Shown: positions 61,701 through 64,000 of the stretch, in pieces
Numbering within the stretch: position 1 is the stretch's first letter
How the letters are laid out: the number at the start of each line of letters is the position of its first letter
Assembly: GCA_963726435.1 (NCBI GenBank)
Contig: CAVSCJ010000001.1
Span: 62,001 to 126,000, forward strand
Reading direction: 5' to 3'
DNA length: 64,000 nucleotides
DNA from: PALSA-660 sp963726435
GTDB lineage: Bacteria; Actinomycetota; Coriobacteriia; Anaerosomatales; PALSA-660
Notes under the pieces: model-generated
What the model was told of the DNA's origin: nothing
Seen by the model: only the letters and a program-made list of their open reading frames with translations
Database searches by the model: none
Program-made: the position numbers and the translations under genes

Positions 61701-61752
61701 CCAAGCCGACGGCTAGGCGCGCTGCGACGTGTATGGCCCTCTGCGTTCGCAC
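58733..61752 (-). pseudogene. Secreted multihaem cytochrome with propeller-like middle, many frameshifts
   Basis: About 1006 residues if repaired. A signal peptide (RLAVGLVVVVFVAGGFAPAFA) follows the GTG at 61750-61752. The N-terminal third has eight haem motifs (CAICH, CFACH, CSTCH, CATCH, CSWCH, CIACH, CQVCH, CDSCH). A middle part of about 370 residues has repeats like FG-GAP or propeller blades (LVVYDWTGSALSTLGDL, TTGDLTGSGYSSIVVTNM). The end has CSDCH, CFKCH, CTDCH, CYDCH, CGACH and CDDACH, 14 in all. The frame breaks near 60915, 60630, 60560, 60135, 59850, 59650 and 59500, yet every piece stays coding. It may be decayed or poorly sequenced. Likely function is outer-surface electron transfer. 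Confidence 0.75.
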
Positions 61753-61939
61753 GCGGTTCTTCGGCCCGCCCCTCCCGACGCGTGGACGATCGCGCGGATG
61801 CAGATGTCGGCTGCCGATGAGACCGGCGCACTCGACCACGACGGCGCTCGCGTCTACCGGGACGCTGGTCCGACCCTCGCCCGCTTGAGGGGCGCGACCG
61901 CCGCTGCTCCGCGCATATCCACCCTTACCGACCACGGCG

Positions 61940-61945
61940 ATTATA
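61940..61945 (-). promoter_or_regulatory. -10 element upstream of the multihaem cytochrome
   Basis: A perfect minus-strand TATAAT just past the end of the NHL-repeat gene; the -35 region (TGCACG) is poor. Confidence 0.4.
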
Positions 61946-61948
61946 GCG

Positions 61949-63161
61949 TTACGAAGTCGCCGCGTGCACCGACCTTCGCGACAATCCGATCGCGACCGCC
62001 GCAGCCACCGCGGCCGCAATGAGCAGCGCTATCAACGCGATGGTCCAAGACCCCGACGAAGGGACGGCCGAAGCCGGCGCGAGAAGCCGCGTCCGGCATC
62101 CTCAGAACGTCCACCCGGCCGTTTCCCGTGTCCCCGACGAAGACGCGCCCGTCTTCGCTGATAGCGACCCCGGAGGGGGTCGCGAACATCCCCGCGGTCT
62201 CGCCCGCGCCGCCGGCCTCGCTCGTCTGCTGCCCGGCCGCGGAGTAGGACCTCACGACCCCGAGGGCCGCGTCGGCTACGACGAACCGCCCGTCGGGAAG
62301 AGCAGCGATGCCGCGGGGAAGACCTCCGGTGAGCAGCCCGCGGATGAAGGCGCCCTGCCGATCCAGCACGAGCACGCGACCGTTGTTGCTGTCGGTCACA
62401 AGTACCGTGTCGTCAGTGGCGCACACACCGTTCGCGAAGGAGAGCGGCTCGCCAGTCCGTCCCGCCGGAAGCCCTTGGCCGAAAGCGCCGATCCTGCGGC
62501 CGATCGGGGAGAACACCACGACTTGTTGCGAGTCCGAGGTGTCGGTCACGTAGAGCGTGCCGTCAGGCGCGAATCCGATCCCGAGGGGCCTCCAGGAAGG
62601 GAACGCCGTCGAAGTCGGATCGATCCCGCCCGGGCCCAAGACACGGACGAGCTTCCCGGTCGCCGAGAAGACCACGACCTGGTCGCGCTCCCGGTCGGTG
62701 ACGTACAGCCGGCCGTCGACAGGCCCGACCGCCACGTACGCGGGCGCCTTCAGGAACCCCGCCCCGATCGTCGCGACGCGGCTCCCGTCACGCGTCAGGA
62801 CGTCGACGAGGCCGCGTCGGCCATCGGCCACGTAGAGGCGGTCGCCCGAGACGGCCACTCCCACCGGCTGCGTCGCCGTCCCGTCCGCAGAGAGGATGGC
62901 CGGCAGGACGGTGACGGTCCCCTCGAGGGCAACCATCTCGGTCGGCCCGCCTATGCCCGGGGCCGCCTCGCGCCAAGCCATGACCCCTGCGACGCACGCG
63001 GAAACGACGAGGAGCGCGACGACGATCCACGGTGCCCATCTCCGGAGGGCCCGAGAGCGGGTCGCGCGTCTGGCGGCGGCGAGCCCCCGCCGGCGACGGT
63101 CCCCGATCTCGGCCTCCGCGAGGGAGTCGGGCCCGTCGTCGTCTGCAGGCTCCGTGGTCAC
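61949..63161 (-). CDS. Membrane-anchored NHL-repeat (beta-propeller) protein, one frameshift at the end
   Basis: About 404 residues. A membrane helix (about 43-64) is followed by six NHL-like repeats, e.g. PVGVAVSGDRLYVADGRRG, AYVAVGPVDGRLYVTDRERD, LGIGFAPDGTLYVTDTSDS and GVAISEDGRVFVGDTGNGR, each about 45 residues. Near 62058-62063 the frame breaks; one base shifted, the tail gives a second membrane helix (IALIALLIAAAVAAAVAIGL) and ends RRSVHAATS. Such proteins are often encoded beside multihaem cytochromes. The start GTG overlaps the upstream gene stop as GTGA. Confidence 0.85.
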
Positions 63162-64000
63162 TGCACGATCGCGTCGACCAGCGACGTGAGGTGGCTCTTG
63201 AGCGCGGCCGAGTCACCCGTCTTGGACGAGCCCTCGATAGCGACGAGGATGCCGTTCTCGTTCCACGCGACGATCGCCAGGCGGTGCCCGTCGGTGCCGA
63301 AGTACACGGACCGGCCGCTCACAGTGATGGTCGAAGCTGAGGTCGGGTAGTTGCTGCCGAGGTCGTTCTTGATCGCGTTCTGGGCAGCTGTGGCGTCCCT
63401 GTACTGCTCGACGACCACTACGAGAGCGTCGGTCGGCATCGACTTGGCGGGCACGTACTGACGCGTGAGCGCGTAGACGTCCGCGACGATCGGGGTCGAT
63501 GTGTACCCGGGCAGCGAATCAGGAACGAAGGACGACAGCGACGCCACGGGTCCGATCGGCTCCTTGCCCGGGGACTCGCCGGTCCCGCCCGGTGTCGGAG
63601 TCGAGCTGGTCGGGCCGCTTGCCGGAGGCTTCGGCGCGTTCTTGTCGGCCACGGGCGTCCGACCCTCGTCGATCGCGTCGATCTGCTGCTGAGCGGTGCG
63701 GAACTGCGGTTCCGTCTTCACGACTTCGGCGAGCTTCTCCCGCGCGGTCGTCAGGTCGCCGGCGAGGATTGCCGCTTGCGCCTCTGCGTACAGGGCCTCG
63801 AGCCGCCTGTGACGGTCGCAAGTGATAGTCTCGCGGACCACCTTGTAGTCCGCAGCGTCGGCCGCGGGCACCTCGACCGTGCGGACGGTGTCCGTGAGCA
63901 CCTCGCCGTAAGTGCACACGATGCGCTCGCCGGTCTGGACCCGCACGTCACGGTTGACTCCGGCGAGCAGGAACCAAGTCCCCGCCAGCAGGATTCCGGC
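63158..64000 (-). CDS. Membrane-anchored protein with TPR-like segment (5' end outside window)
   Basis: At least 280 residues; the open frame continues past the right edge through a hydrophobic stretch (GILLAGTWFLLAGV) that is probably the signal anchor. A TPR-like pair of helices (LYAEAQAAILAGDLTTAREKLAEV, given as EAQAAILAGDLTTAREK) precedes a Pro/Ser/Thr-rich linker and a C-terminal alpha/beta domain of about 120 residues. No family recognised. It is translationally coupled to the NHL-repeat gene, so it probably belongs to the same surface complex. Confidence 0.75.
   Translation of the reverse strand, partial: AGILLAGTWFLLAGVNRDVRVQTGERIVCTYGEVLTDTVRTVEVPAADAADYKVVRETITCDRHRRLEALYAEAQAAILAGDLTTAREKLAEVVKTEPQFRTAQQQIDAIDEGRTPVADKNAPKPPASGPTSSTPTPGGTGESPGKEPIGPVASLSSFVPDSLPGYTSTPIVADVYALTRQYVPAKSMPTDALVVVVEQYRDATAAQNAIKNDLGSNYPTSASTITVSGRSVYFGTDGHRLAIVAWNENGILVAIEGSSKTGDSAALKSHLTSLVDAIVQ

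Overview
This 64 kb window is high-GC bacterial chromosome. It most likely comes from an actinobacterium of a deep, Coriobacteriia-like lineage, although the exact taxon cannot be fixed from the sequence alone. Evidence for this is an RpoC with the long coiled-coil insertion near its N-terminus that is typical of actinobacterial beta-prime subunits, an RpoB of 1171 residues, frequent GTG starts, and a gene order strikingly like the Bacillus lysS-to-tuf segment combined with multihaem cytochromes, which suggests an anaerobic or redox-flexible life. Nearly every gene lies on the minus strand, so the text below runs from high to low coordinates within each operon.

Region 1 (1-34.7 kb) is a housekeeping superblock. 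In transcription order it holds rex-tatA, greA-lysS, clpC-radA-disA-yacL-ispD-ispF-gltX, cysE-cysS-rlmB-yacP, sigH with tRNA-Thr(TGT), tRNA-Tyr/Thr/Met-tuf, rpmG-tRNA-Trp-secE-nusG-rplK-rplA, rplJ-rplL, rpoB-rpoC, and rpsL-rpsG-fusA-tuf. Clear TTGACA/TAxxxT-type promoters and strong hairpins divide it into transcription units. Two tuf genes are present. RpoC ends in an unusual tail with two identical-spacing Cys3His repeats.

Region 2 (34.7-48.5 kb) is mixed: methylthioadenosine phosphorylase, an HD/OB nuclease, a lipoprotein, small unknowns, a DUF2085 membrane protein, tRNA-Pro, an eight-haem NapC/NirT-like cytochrome and a RidA protein. It then has a small operon that appears to encode a selenoprotein (in-frame TGA) next to a DUF362 iron-sulfur protein, controlled from a perfect CsoR-type palindrome. 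An EamA exporter, VanZ, PilT, an MFS exporter and cell-wall proteins complete the region.

Region 3 (48.6-57.5 kb) is a complete chemotaxis operon, cheR-mcp-cheW-cheY-cheB-cheA-cheC-cheD, followed by a GGDEF protein with an odd Rossmann-like N-terminus. No flagellar genes are visible; the only motility gene is pilT.

Region 4 (57.5-64 kb) has an L,D-transpeptidase on the plus strand. Opposite to it are a large secreted cytochrome with 14 haem motifs and a propeller-like middle, an NHL-repeat membrane protein and a partial membrane-anchored protein. From about 52 kb onward several genes (cheA, mcp, cheR, the cytochrome, the NHL protein) are broken by single-base frameshifts, whereas the first 51 kb shows none. 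This points to local sequence error or to decay confined to this end.
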